Assembly: GCA_020726505.1 (NCBI GenBank)
Contig: JAHLEZ010000014.1
Coordinates: forward strand, 1,612,001 to 1,676,000
Reading direction: 5' to 3'
From: Leptodontidium sp. MPI-SDFR-AT-0119
Taxonomy: Eukaryota; Ascomycota; Leotiomycetes; Helotiales; Leptodontidiaceae
Length of the DNA: 64,000 nt
The position numbers and the translations under genes are program-made. The notes under the pieces were generated by a model. The model was not told the DNA's origin, did no database searches, and saw only the letters and a program-made list of their open reading frames with translations. Below, in pieces: positions 42,877-53,449 of the stretch (position 1 is its first letter; every line of letters starts with the position of its first letter).

Positions 42877-45064
42877 ATGGCTGATCCCACACATTCTCGA
42901 CGGCTTCTTTCGTTCTTGGCCTTTTTTGCTTCCTTCTCTTCCTCTATTGTTGCTACTTCTACCAAACATGGGTCGCTTGGAGGAGGATTGACAATTCTGT
43001 CTTGTAATGACCTAGAGAGTAAATATGCTATTCTTTCAATGTGTTGGCAACTTCCTAACACTTAGCAGACAGCCCAAAATCTGATTCAGGAGCAATTCTT
43101 CTTGGACTTGAAAGCACATTTGAATCAGCGTTGTCCTCATGCAAGCTAATCAACGAGAGCCTATGGGCACCCAAGGATGGCAACTTCTTCAATGGGTAGA
43201 ACTCTTCGCTGTCCTATCAAGTCTACCAAGGAGCCTTTTCTCGGGATCAGCTGTTCTGGATATCCAAAGATGCCGGAACCTGCAGAGCGATCAATGCAAA
43301 AGGCAAAGTCACAAAAACAAGATGTGACAACAAACTCCCAGCATTGTGCACTCAAAGCGCACCAGTATCCACCTTCAATACTTCGGACCCGTCTGAGCCA
43401 TTTCAGATCACCAAGAAAGTGGGACGTCAATCACTCACCGGGTACCGAGATTTCTACGTCTGGAAGTTCTTTGGGGCACGCTATGCAGCAAAACCGGAAC
43501 GGTACTCCTACTCCACCGTCTTCGATGGTACTGGACAGATTTCTGCGTTGTCTCCAGGTGCGGATTGTATACAGCGACTCACTCAGGTCAAGTCAGGCAC
43601 AAGCGAGGATTGTCTGTTCCTCAATATCTGGACACCGTATCTCCCTCCGCCCTCAATATCGAAGAAAAAGTTAAAACCTGTGATGTTCTACTATATGGAG
43701 GCGGCTTCACCACCGGATCTGCCAGCAACAGAATACAGACGGTACAAATCTGGCATCTCGAGGTGATGTTGTCGTTGTCGCCTTGAACTATCGAGTTGCC
43801 AGCTTCGGTTTCCTTGCTTTTGCAGATGGGGTCCACAACGGTAATTACGGCATTGGCGATGTTGTGACTGCATTGGAATGGTTCGCTAGGAATATCAAAG
43901 ACTTCGGTGGGGATCCTGACCGAGTGACGATATTCGGAGAATCAGCTGGAGCTTCGGTCGTCAGAGCCCTGCTGGCATCGCCCAAAGCTAAAGGCCTCTT
44001 CTCGAAAGCTATCATGCAATCTGGCCCTTCGGGATGGAGTTTTGCTGGTTTGTTCAACTACTACATGCCGGTCCAAAACTATTTCTACGGTATCACTGCC
44101 AATTTGCTGAATATGACTGGGTGCTTGGCTACTGCGGACCAAGTTGGACGCATGAGAGCCTTGGATGCCAACTTGCTTGTACAGTTCGAACTCCCTGCTC
44201 AGTCAGTACCCATCTATACAGTATTCGCTACCTTTTCTGACTTACCAAATACAGATTCCCAGTACAAGATGATACCTACCTTGTCTCTGGCGGTTTAGCG
44301 CTGAACAATTCCGGCGGTTACACCAAAGATGTCGCTGTCATGACTGGCATCAACAGGAACGAGTACATGATTGATCTCAAGCACCGCAACCCGGACAAAC
44401 TATCTACGATGTGTTCACAGCTCTTGGTAGCGATCTTTCAATCGATTTCTCCCCCCTCGCTCTAGCATTGTCATCGGGCCTATTCGACATCCCAGCTAGC
44501 CCAACAACAAATCAAATACACAACATTGCCGAGAGGGTGATGACGGATGGTTTATATCGCTGCCTCGAGATGGCAAAAGCATACTCTGTCTCAAAACACG
44601 GCGTATTTTCAAGTCTCTACTCCTTCCAATTCAATCGGACGTACAGCCCAACGGAGTACGTGAAACCTGAATGCGAGCCACCAAAGACAGCAGCCAGACC
44701 TTTTGGAGACCCGGATCAGGAGTACTATAAATGTCACGGCGGAGAACAACTTCTCGTCTTTGGGAACATCAGACGCGAACTTCCTGATCGTGATGGCCTC
44801 GATGTAACGTTCGAGCAGCTGGTTGTGGATTACTGGTCGTCTTTTGCCTGGTCTGGCAATCCGAATCCGGACAGGAGGTATTTGGAAGCGAGGGGGTATT
44901 ACCAGACATTAGCTCAGACTGAGAAGACTGGTAGATGGAAACAGGTGGATGTGACGAAGCCGGCCTGGAGATTGTTGCAGTGGAATGGTGATCAAGTGTC
45001 GTTTTCGGAGAAGGAACAGTGTCAGGCTCTTGGATTTCCTTTGGATTATTATGAAAATCACTGA
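42877..45064 (+). pseudogene. Decayed secreted type-B carboxylesterase/lipase with a Cys-rich N-terminal domain
   Basis: The intact ancestor would be a secreted alpha/beta hydrolase. The remnant starts with a signal peptide (LLSFLAFFASFSSSIVA). A Cys-containing N-terminal module follows (ALSSCKLINESLWAPKDG, CDNKLPALCTQSAP), then the esterase body: SGTSEDCLFLNIWTP, LYGGGFTTGSASN, VTIFGESAGASVVRALLAS (catalytic Ser), AVMTGINRNEYM and the His region YYKCHGGEQLLVFGN. Introns at about 43019-43068 and 44202-44254 look normal. Breaks: a TAG at 43197-43199 in a Trp-like context, and three apparent single-base losses, near 43690, 43730 and 44397, each shifting the frame. Sequence between breaks is well conserved, so inactivation is recent or reflects assembly errors. 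Confidence 0.75.
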
Positions 45065-46516
45065 GGGGACTATAAGACTTTTCTTTTGCAAAAATAAAAG
45101 TTGGCATGCAATAATTAGATCATCACACCTCGGCTTTTCCGCGTAAAGTCTAGGAATTTCTGAAGTTTGAGCCAAGACACTTCCTTGACGAGACACTTAC
45201 TGAAGATGGCACCATTCGCCAAATCGTATCAAACACTTCATCAAAAAGATAATTTCTTTCGCCCAAAGCTCAAGCGACATGGAACCTGCGACTAAATAAA
45301 TTACCTTCCTCTCAGGATATTCAACGGGTATGGACGACCTGCCTACCTACTGTCTGTCAAGATCTGCGTCTTCTTAGCACTTCTGACCGTGGGAAAGTGG
45401 GTGGAAGATAGACCACCGGCACTCTTGATTAAGAATACAGTGCCTTGACTGGATTCCCAATCTACATGGTTGTTGATCGTGTCTGACAGTGGTGCTCTCA
45501 AGCGAAACCAGCCACTCCCGTCATATTGAAATCCCAAAGTCGTCAAGCTATCTCTATTCACATCTATATCACCAAGCCGGCCCAGACACAAGTATTTTTT
45601 CTCCCCATGGCAGAAACCAAAGGTGTCCAAGACAAATGACTTACAACCCAGAAAGCAGCAAATATAACACGTCGACTCCGACGATTCGCAAATGAGGAGT
45701 CAGCAGCTTGAGCTTACTTTACAAATTACAATACAGTTTCCGGAAGGCAAAATTCCAATTTCCAAGATCAGGCCCTGAGACTGTGCTAGTTCATATTAAG
45801 TGCAATTTTTGGGCCATTCTCCTTATCCTGACTCTTAAACTAATATTCGATTTTTCGTTCAGCAGGTGTTTGTGAGATCCAGTTCTTATATGTACCTATG
45901 TGAAGACTCGTGGCAATGTCATAGAAGGCACTAGCTCCTTAGGAAAAGCTCTGGACTTTCTTGGCGGACTCCTAGCACGTCGAGAGTTCCAAATTTGACA
46001 GTTTCTAGTAGCGGAACGGGCCGGCACAGGCAAGTGGATTCTAGCTTAGTCAAAGGTGGATGATGCACTGTATAGAGAGCCTCAAATTTGATCTTGCAGA
46101 TTCACGGCATGATTAGCTTCCAGAATGAATGCCATGGATGTGATGCCTAGATCTAATCACAATGTACTGAGAATAATGAGTACGCTCATACGCATATACT
46201 GGCGAAGCTAACAACGAAAGGGCAGATTCTGGCCCTCCAATCTAGCCCCAGGGCTAAATCTTCCCGTCCATCGACCCACGTAACTTCTTCAACATTTCCG
46301 GTGGCTAGCTCCTACCTAATCTGTTTTCAGTCCTATAGTACGAAATTTGTAGCAGAACTACGTAGTGAACGCTTGTACCTTCCTAGTCTGCTCCACCCAC
46401 AAACACATTTTTCTACCAAGCACTTCCTGTCTTCTGATATTAAAAAAACAAAAAACAAAAAACTTTCCACACCTCCTCCCTTCGAAAATCACAACATTTC
46501 TATAATCTGACCGATA
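45065..46516. other. Intergenic region with one possible coding remnant
   Basis: About 1.45 kb. On the minus strand, 45630-45343 is open without an ATG and encodes a protein-like stretch (FGFCHGEKKYLCLGRLGDID, GFQYDGSGWFRLRAPLSD). It could be an exon or a gene fragment, but no partner exon was found. The rest shows nothing. Confidence 0.3.
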
Positions 46517-47101
46517 ATGGGGCTCCGATCGCTTCTGCGAAAAATCTTTCATCACCGAATTGCCAAAAAGCAAGCCAAACTGAGAAAAGCAAGAGAGGAA
46601 GATGCGTCGTCAAGGTTCATCGCGCGACACACAAAAGAATGCCCCCAATGTTGGGCCAATTTGGAGAAGGAAGGTGGCTGTGACCATATGGACTGTAAGA
46701 CATACACCTGATAAATGCATGAGCTTGGCTGATATTCTACAGGCTTCTGTGGGTATTCATTTTGCTGGCTCTGCTTAGAGCCTTGGGGTTTGCAGTATCA
46801 TCTACCGGAATGCATCTACAGACCTGATCCACAGACGCTCGCTGCTCTTGCAAGAGAGCAGCCAGCAAATCAAGGGATGTGGTTGCAGGGTAGGGGGATG
46901 GCAATCGCACAAGGTGAAGGTGTGTTTGATATGTACGGTGATGGCGATAGTGTGTACGATGAGGATGATGTCCAGTACATAGTTGTTGCTGAGCAAAGGG
47001 AGAGGGAAAGTTTGGAGCCGCGAAATACGAGGGCAGAGATGGGGTCAGAGATGCGGTCAGGGATACAGTCAGAGCCGATGCCAGAGCTAACTAAAACGTA
47101 G
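46517..47101 (+). CDS. Small protein with a stand-alone RBR RING2/IBR-type zinc domain
   Basis: Two exons, 46517-46694 and 46743-47101, give 178 aa. The N-terminus is very basic (KIFHHRIAKKQAKLRKAREE). Residues about 41-80 form a complete RING2 module of RBR ubiquitin ligases: ECPQCWANLEKEGGCDHMDC, then FCGYSFCWLCLEPWGLQYH and LPEC. C55 in EGGC corresponds to the catalytic cysteine that carries ubiquitin in HHARI/Parkin-type enzymes. No RING1 or IBR precedes it, so by itself it should not recruit an E2 in the usual way. The C-terminus is acidic and low complexity. The ATG at 46517 starts MGLRSLLRK, where Gly2 could be N-myristoylated. It lies 0.64 kb upstream of a full RBR gene on the same strand. 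Confidence 0.75.
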
Positions 47102-47738
47102 TTATCTCGGAAAGTCTTGAATTGAAGCTACCGTTTTGGTGGTGTTCATATTCACTTCGAGAATGAAAAGTTTACATCGTCGTTCTATATGCAAATATAT
47201 ATTAAGCTGGGGTGTCTGTCCGAGATTCTGCCTTTCTTTAGAAGCAAGCCGAGGAGGACAGATATTAAAGCACTCTCTCCATTTCCACATATTCTTGCTC
47301 TAGACAACACCATAAAGCCTAGCCAGATGCTCACCACTGGGAACTCTTCTTCTTTTTCTCTGCTCCCCCTCCTAGTCAATTTCTTGCCTGACTCAATCAG
47401 TTATCGTTCCTCCAATATTTTGCCTTACTCGTCTACCCGACACACACACTCAGCCTCCTGAATTCAGAATCTTTCAGCTAATGTCTGTACGCCTTTAACG
47501 CCCTCACCTCAATACAACAAAGTTACTGTGAATAACTACATCCATCATCGGAAATTCAAGAACAGCCGTCCCTTCCCACCTACGAAGGCTACCATATTTG
47601 AGCGTCTCCCTCAAGTAAACTTCTATCAACATTCAAGTTTAAACGGACACTTCGAATTCGATTGTCACTCTTCACACACACCTGAACCTGAACTCTTCTC
47701 AAATGCCTTTGGATTAAATTCTGACGCCGAACAGAAAC
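47102..47738. other. Spacer and long leader between the first two RBR-type genes
   Basis: About 0.64 kb. The last 200 bp is A/C-rich and resembles a 5' untranslated leader. No gene is supported. Confidence 0.4.
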
Positions 47739-49018
47739 ATGGCTTCAACGAAGTATTCCGAAGCTGGACTTCCCCAAACCATCTTGGGCATCTCATGTCA
47801 GTCTCACAAGGGATTCAAGATAGAGCCTGTCCTCAGTTACTTCAAAGTCAATGTCCGCAAGGGATCCAGCAAAATTGAACTTCTCAAAGCCCTCAACACC
47901 TTTGCTCCCTCGGTCTCAGAAAGAGAGCAGAAAGCTATTACGGATTGGTTGCAAGCCAATAATGCCACTCTTGCTAATCTTGCTTTGCAAATCACTGCCG
48001 CCAGAACTCCCACCAGCTCCAATGATAACACGGAGGGCAACGGCAAAGCTGCTAAGCTACAAACTGGAAATACAATGCATGATCCTCAGGGCAAAGAATG
48101 TCCAGTCTGCGTAGAGACACTGACAGAACAATCTTTCCCTAGCGGCAAGATCACATCTTCGTGCCTCCATGAGGCAACTTTCTGCAAAGATTGCCTCCAG
48201 AAATTTATTGAGGGCAACATTCGGGAGCATCCATGGTCCAAAGTCCAATGCCCTGAGTGCCAAGAGACTGCCTCAGATGATGAGGTGCAGAGTCTTGCTT
48301 CTAAGGAGACATTTGAGAGGTCAGTTTCATCACCGCTCTTGATTTATCCTCCAATACATCCTGACAGATTACCATAGATACCAGCGCAATGCAACCATAG
48401 CAGGAATCCGCCATCTTCCAAACTTCATCATGTGCCTCGCTCCCAACTGTGGTTCTGGCCAGATTCATGAAGGCGGCAATGAACAGTCAGTCATGACCTG
48501 CGGCGCTTGCGGATTCAGGACTTGCACCGCGCACATGTTGCCATATCACGAAGGTCAGACATGTGAGGAGTATGATGTCGTTCGTCGGGAGCAAATTGAT
48601 CAAGAGGCTGCAAGCGAGAAGTTCCTTTCTGAGAAGACAAAAGTCTGTCCCGGTCCAGGCTGTGGCATACATACAATCAAGGCCGGAAATGCTTGTGATC
48701 ATATCACTTGTAAGTTCCCCTGGATATTACTCAAGACTTTTCGGTTGTTTTGACATGCATTTGATAGGCAAGCAATGCTACTTCGATTACTGCTGGACAT
48801 GTCTCGTCGCGTACGACATGGTCAGACATATCGGTGGAAGTGCTCACGCGAAGGGTTGTCACCTGTGGACAGACGAGACCCCAACTCAATACAAGGCACG
48901 CAAGGCTGTAGACCGGAGGGAAGCAAAGGATTACAAGGCGGCAAACCCTTTGAAGCGCAAGCGGGGCGAGGCCGATGGTGTCTCAGAGGATGGAGGCAAG
49001 CTGAAGCGTAGTGTCTGA
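47739..49018 (+). CDS. RBR (RING-IBR-RING2) E3 ubiquitin ligase
   Basis: RBR ligases take ubiquitin from an E2 through RING1 and pass it via a cysteine in RING2. Three exons give 387 aa: 47739-48319, 48378-48709 and 48768-49018. RING1 (about residues 122-180): KECPVCVETL, SSCLHEATFCKDCLQKFIEG and VQCPECQ. IBR (about 205-265): IMCLAPNCGSGQIHEGG, MTCGACGFRTCTAHMLPYHE. RING2 (about 290-325): KVCPGPGCGIHTIKAGNACD followed by HITCKQCYFDYCWTCL, with the catalytic Cys in GNACDH. The N-terminal 115 residues contain a domain-like segment (GFKIEPVLSYFKVNVRKGSS). The C-terminus is basic (KRKRGE). Exon boundaries cut the IBR start and RING2, as in related genes. Substrate unknown. Confidence 0.88.
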
Positions 49019-49849
49019 TCCCATCCGTAATTTTCTGGGGGTATCATCTCTCGTCTGAAAACATCTCACGGCGGGGAAGACGACGTGGGCGTTTTCGACG
49101 TTTCCATTTTTATTTTTATTTTCCCCGTCTTTTTCCCCCGCTGTTTTCATTCATGAATCTAAATGACTCATCTAAGAACGTCAATTCCCCCCAACCCCTA
49201 TACGGGTGAAAGGGCTAGCGCAGCATCGACTGCAACAAAGTTAATGGTGTTTCAACAACACGCATCCGAGAGGTAGACTGCATCGAAGGGAAAAGTTACA
49301 TCTCTATTTGAGATCAGCACAAATGTTATCTAGATCGCATCAAACAACCAAACAAAAGCTTCCATAAATTCCCAAGCCTCCAGTATATGCATGGAAATGG
49401 TTCGTATGAAGAGGTGGAGTGTGGAGAACTCCCCAAGTCGAAGGTGTTTACTCTCGCTTAAGTCTTGGCTGTGAGCTAGTCCCCCCTATCCCTTCTTCCT
49501 TGCAGACAAATTCTATTTATTACCAGCAATATCTTACTCATGAAGAGCCCTCGCCCAAATATAAACAGGACAAGATCAAATCACTGGGAAAGCATATTCC
49601 GATCTCAGTTTCATTCTTCCTTTCTCAAAAGTGTTAGGGATAGGAATTCATGTATTTCACGGTTCGCTAGAAAAGGCATCGATTGGGATATATGACTTAG
49701 AGGTTCAAGTACTACTATCGCTAAACTCCAGGCCGTCTACGCCATTGTTATAGCCTGCATTCTTATGGCAGAGATTATTGAAAGATGCGTCCATCGTCGT
49801 CAAGTTCCTCCACTTTGATGTGTACATTATGGCGTTGGGCTGACACAAG
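49019..49849. other. Convergent spacer between two RBR-type genes
   Basis: About 0.83 kb of 3' flanking sequence of both genes, with T-rich tracts near 49105-49135. No gene is supported. Confidence 0.35.
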
Positions 49850-51116
49850 CTAGCGTACTTGCTCTTCTCGGTGTTCAAGTTGAATCAGCCAGTCCGACAT
49901 GGATACCTCTCTCTCTGGCTGGAACTCTGGGGTAGTGTCGCTCGCAGCAGTCCATGAGAAGCTAGGATGGCAAAACATACCTATAATTTCGTGCAATTAG
50001 AAAAATGAAATGAAACCCAACCCCTTGATTCTAGGTCCGAGATCGGGACTTACAATGCATGCCCTTACAGCCGCCATCCTTCTCCGCGCGGACTCCACAG
50101 TTTGGGCCAGCCTCTGTCATCTTTCTGATAGCAGCCACCTCGCTACTGTAGATGTGGAAATCTTTGCAGGTGGTTGCGTTGTGCTGTACTGCCTGATTGC
50201 CTTCATCCCATTTGAGGCGATGGATGAAGAAAGTATCGAAGGCGCATTTGATGCAGGTCATCTTTGGATCTCTGGATCCTGGGAGATGGATCTGGCCGGA
50301 GTGACAGTTGGGGTTTTCGCACCAGCAGAAGTTGGGCAAGTTTCGGAGGTGGATGGAGACTCTAAACTCATCGTAGCTGCAGGGTATATTAGTTCAAGAG
50401 ATTGTTTTTGCTTGAGAGAAGCAAAATCCAACGCCAGGTGGAAACTTACTCGGTCAAAAACACTCCAGAGCAATATCTTCTGACCGTTCCAGGTATGAGA
50501 ACGGAGGGACACATCGGACAGTGGAGGATATCCCAGTCGGTCTCTTCATCGGAGAGTTGGGCGTGGATGGATCGTCCTAGACAAGGCTCGCAGATGGTAC
50601 ACTTGTGATCACATCCTGGTGTAAGCTTTGTTCGCCGGTACTCTGAAGCAGGAAGAATGTCGTTGCAAGCCTCGCAGAAACGATCTGGCTCATCGTCGTT
50701 GGGTGCTTCCTCTTCTGGTCCTGATGAAACTTGTCAGCGCTGTTGTACTTCGTAGTCACAGATACCAGCTTTGCCGTTGCACCCCGAGACAATTTTCCTG
50801 TTGATGAAGGTCTAGACCACTAAGGATACGAAGGGGAAAAAAACCCCTTGCCTTCTCTTGGCCAAGCATCGATAGCCTCTCTTGTCAACGAAGCTCCAGG
50901 GCGGAGAAGTTGCTCTACTCCATACCGTTTCAGAAGCGGAGTTTCACCTTCCAAGTCAACAAGGCGGACTAGCATCACTGTTTGGTGTTGACGGTAGACG
51001 AGTGGCTTGTTGAAGAGGGCAAGGAGTGGTTTGAGGAGTGGGAGAGTCCATTCTAAGTGAGGCCGGCCGAAGATCAGGGCCGGCAGAGGACGGTGAGTAG
51101 TTCGTCTTTTGGCCAT
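49850..51116 (-). CDS. RBR-type RING/IBR protein with a degenerate RING2
   Basis: Four exons give 329 aa: 51116-50852, 50720-50450, 50376-50054 and 49980-49850; phases agree throughout. The first intron needs a GC donor (gcaagg); reading straight on meets a TAG within about 20 codons, and no GT donor in the right phase was found. RING1: RFCEACNDILPASEYRR, GCDHKCTICEPCLGRSI, LHCPMCPSV. IBR: NFCWCENPNCHSGQIHLPGS, MTCIKCAFDTFFIHRLKWDE. RING2-like: NCGVRAEKDGGCKGMHCMFC then HPSFSW. The catalytic Cys position (DGGC) is kept, but the first zinc Cys, the His after GGC and the final FCWxC cysteines are lost. It is convergent with the complete RBR gene and shares GSGQIH-like IBR sequence with it. Ligase activity is doubtful. 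Confidence 0.75.
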
Positions 51117-51796
51117 CGAGGATGGCGTTTGGAGGTTTTAGGGATTATTTGTAGGTTTGGGAGGAAGAATGGAAGGTTTTGGTTGTTAATATGGCTTTTT
51201 GGTGTTGATGTCGAAGAAGAAGGAAGGTTCGAAGTCGACCTAGAGAATTTAGAGGAGGCGATAGAAGTGTGTAGGCGGCGTTGACCGCTTGGGTCGTTTA
51301 ACAGTCTCAGATCACTTCAAGAAAGGACATCCTTCTCTTAAAAACACTAGCCTATCACTCTTTACTAAGGGAGTTTGCCTCTTTCAGTCACCAGAATAAG
51401 CCCACGACTATAGTCAAAGACTTCGACACGCCCGGGGTGCATCGAGGAGGTCTTTGAAAAGAGAATAAGAGCAACTGTTTCCACAGAACTCGGGAAATGC
51501 AAAGAAGCGTTCATAGGCTTCCTCGTTGTTGATGTCGTCAGTCCCTAGTGATGTTTTGAAATAGTAAGGGAAAGAGCAAGAGAGAGAATATCCAGATCGC
51601 TGAGCTCGCTCAACTCTAATTACCAACGCATCACGGAACTCGAAATGTACTGCTGCTGCTAGGCAAGGACAATGCGGTAGGGTAAAAGGTACGCTCGTGT
51701 TGGACAGCTCGCACCTGAATATAAGCATCGTGAATTTTACTGTACAGAAGACACCAACACTATCTTGATTTTAGCAAAACTACAATATAAATCATA
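51117..51796. other. Spacer before the quinate cluster
   Basis: About 0.68 kb between the RBR gene start and the 3' end of the dehydroshikimate dehydratase. No gene is supported. Confidence 0.35.
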
Positions 51797-52828
51797 TCAT
51801 ACAATCTTCCAATTAGATATTTCTCGCTCCAGCTTTTCCCATGCTTCCCTGGCGCGTCGGGCATGTGCCTTTGGTACTTCATCTCCAGGTTCATTCATCG
51901 TCCTAGAAAACAACTCCATACTCACCCAGCCCTTGTATCCCAACCCTTCGATGATCGCACGTGTGACATCCAAAACAGGTAGATACCCGCTCTCCTCAAA
52001 AGCAAATAGTCTGGCATTTCTGGACCAACTCATCCGCGCAGGTTGGTCAGCAGCATAGAAAGCATGCCCCTCAACCAACGGCTCGCGCATCTTCTCCGCA
52101 TCCACCACTTGGATATAGAAGACCTTCTTGACGTCCACTCTCTTGACCAGTTCCTCTAGGCTTTTCTTCATATCCTCCTCTGCGTTGGGTGTCTTGCCAG
52201 TGGGAGACGCGGGGTCCCCATACACTCTTCCAGAAATGTTATACGTGTCCAAACACATCCCGAAGTTCGGTCTATCCACATTCTCCACGAGATCCCATCC
52301 CTTCTGCCACGTATCGAAATATGTACTCCAGCATAGATTCTCGTACGCAAACTTGATGACAGGAGATTCTTGCAGTCCCATATCAGCCACTTTTCGCAAA
52401 TCCTCCACCACCACATCCAAGTCCCCAGTAATTTGATCTTTGCCCAAGAAACTCGCCGGTATTTGTATGACATCCGTCCCTAGGATCTTCGCGATCTTGA
52501 ACCACAGTTTCATCTTCTCGATCCGCCTGGCGTGTTCTGCACGATCCAGCAGACCTTCATAGTGTAGGAATGGCTGGAGGCCGATAATCTCCAGCCCGCG
52601 GTCATCGCATAGCTTCTTTATGGTTTCTGCTGCGTGTAATTGCGCTTGTGGCGAGGGGGCTTCGTCTGCAGATATGCCGCTTTCTTCACGGGCTAGGTAT
52701 TCGAGGTCTTCGAAAAATATTTCGATGCCGGTGAGGTTGTTGGTTCGGGCTTGGTCTAATTTGTATGGAAGCTTGTGTACCCAGGCGCGGCCCAGTGACA
52801 TCGAGGCTATGGCAGGCTTGAATGACAT
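51797..52828 (-). CDS. qa-4: 3-dehydroshikimate dehydratase (catabolic, qa-4/qutC type)
   Basis: Converts 3-dehydroshikimate to protocatechuate, the last step of quinate catabolism before ring cleavage. It is a single exon of 343 aa, the usual length. It has the xylose-isomerase-like TIM-barrel pattern with metal-ligand candidates: IASMSLGRAW at the start, LTGIEIFFEDLEYLA, IIGLQPFLHYEGL, KFAYENLCW (Glu ligand), FGMCLDTYNISGR (Asp ligand), YIQVVDAEKM, and VSMELFSRTMNEPG (Glu ligand). The ATG at 52826-52828 gives MSFKPAIASMSLGR. It is divergent from the quinate dehydrogenase with a 621-bp shared promoter, which suggests co-regulation. Confidence 0.93.
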   Translation of the reverse strand: MSFKPAIASMSLGRAWVHKLPYKLDQARTNNLTGIEIFFEDLEYLAREESGISADEAPSPQAQLHAAETIKKLCDDRGLEIIGLQPFLHYEGLLDRAEHARRIEKMKLWFKIAKILGTDVIQIPASFLGKDQITGDLDVVVEDLRKVADMGLQESPVIKFAYENLCWSTYFDTWQKGWDLVENVDRPNFGMCLDTYNISGRVYGDPASPTGKTPNAEEDMKKSLEELVKRVDVKKVFYIQVVDAEKMREPLVEGHAFYAADQPARMSWSRNARLFAFEESGYLPVLDVTRAIIEGLGYKGWVSMELFSRTMNEPGDEVPKAHARRAREAWEKLEREISNWKIV

Positions 52829-53449
52829 CTTGGATGAGGGTATATTTCCTAGACTGCGGTGTTGTCTCGAGGTAGGTTAAAGGGTTGATGAAAGAGAGAG
52901 AGAAATGACGTAGGAGAAGCCAGTCTGCAATATAGAAACTCAGAGGATCATAAAGTCTACCATCCCCGCATTCTGGACCTACCGTGATGACCAATTGAAT
53001 CTGTATCGATGGTTTCTCCGCATGGGGATTATCTTGGGATGTGGAGGGGACTGGTGGTTGATGTTGCAGTCGGATAAGGATTCAGAAGAAAGCGGGTGAA
53101 AATTTTGGCCGTTGGGCTCGCCAAGCCTCTTCCCAGACGACCCCTCATCCACTGTTTCGCGGCGTTCTCGTGACAAGACAAATCGTGCTCTTGGTATTAC
53201 GGATCTTTTCTATATTATTGTCTCTGAAAACCTGCCTACTTTTACTCTCTTTCTTAAAAGAAACTTTGGCATCAGTTCCATCTCTGAGAATCAATCTGAG
53301 GAATATCTTACCCCTCCTTCACAGACCCGTCAATTCGAAGTCTCTGCTTTTGTTTACTCAATATCGAAAGCTTATTACCACACTCGACCCAGAGTAAACG
53401 GCGAGAAATCGACGATCGGAGTTCATTTGATTCATAAAATTTATTCAAA
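52829..53449. promoter_or_regulatory. Divergent promoter of dehydroshikimate dehydratase and quinate dehydrogenase
   Basis: A 621-bp head-to-head spacer. It contains GGATAAGG at 53072-53079, which matches one half of the QA-1F/QutA activator site (GGATAA-n-TTATCC) known in Neurospora and Aspergillus. I found no full palindrome, so activator control is only suggested. Confidence 0.4.
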
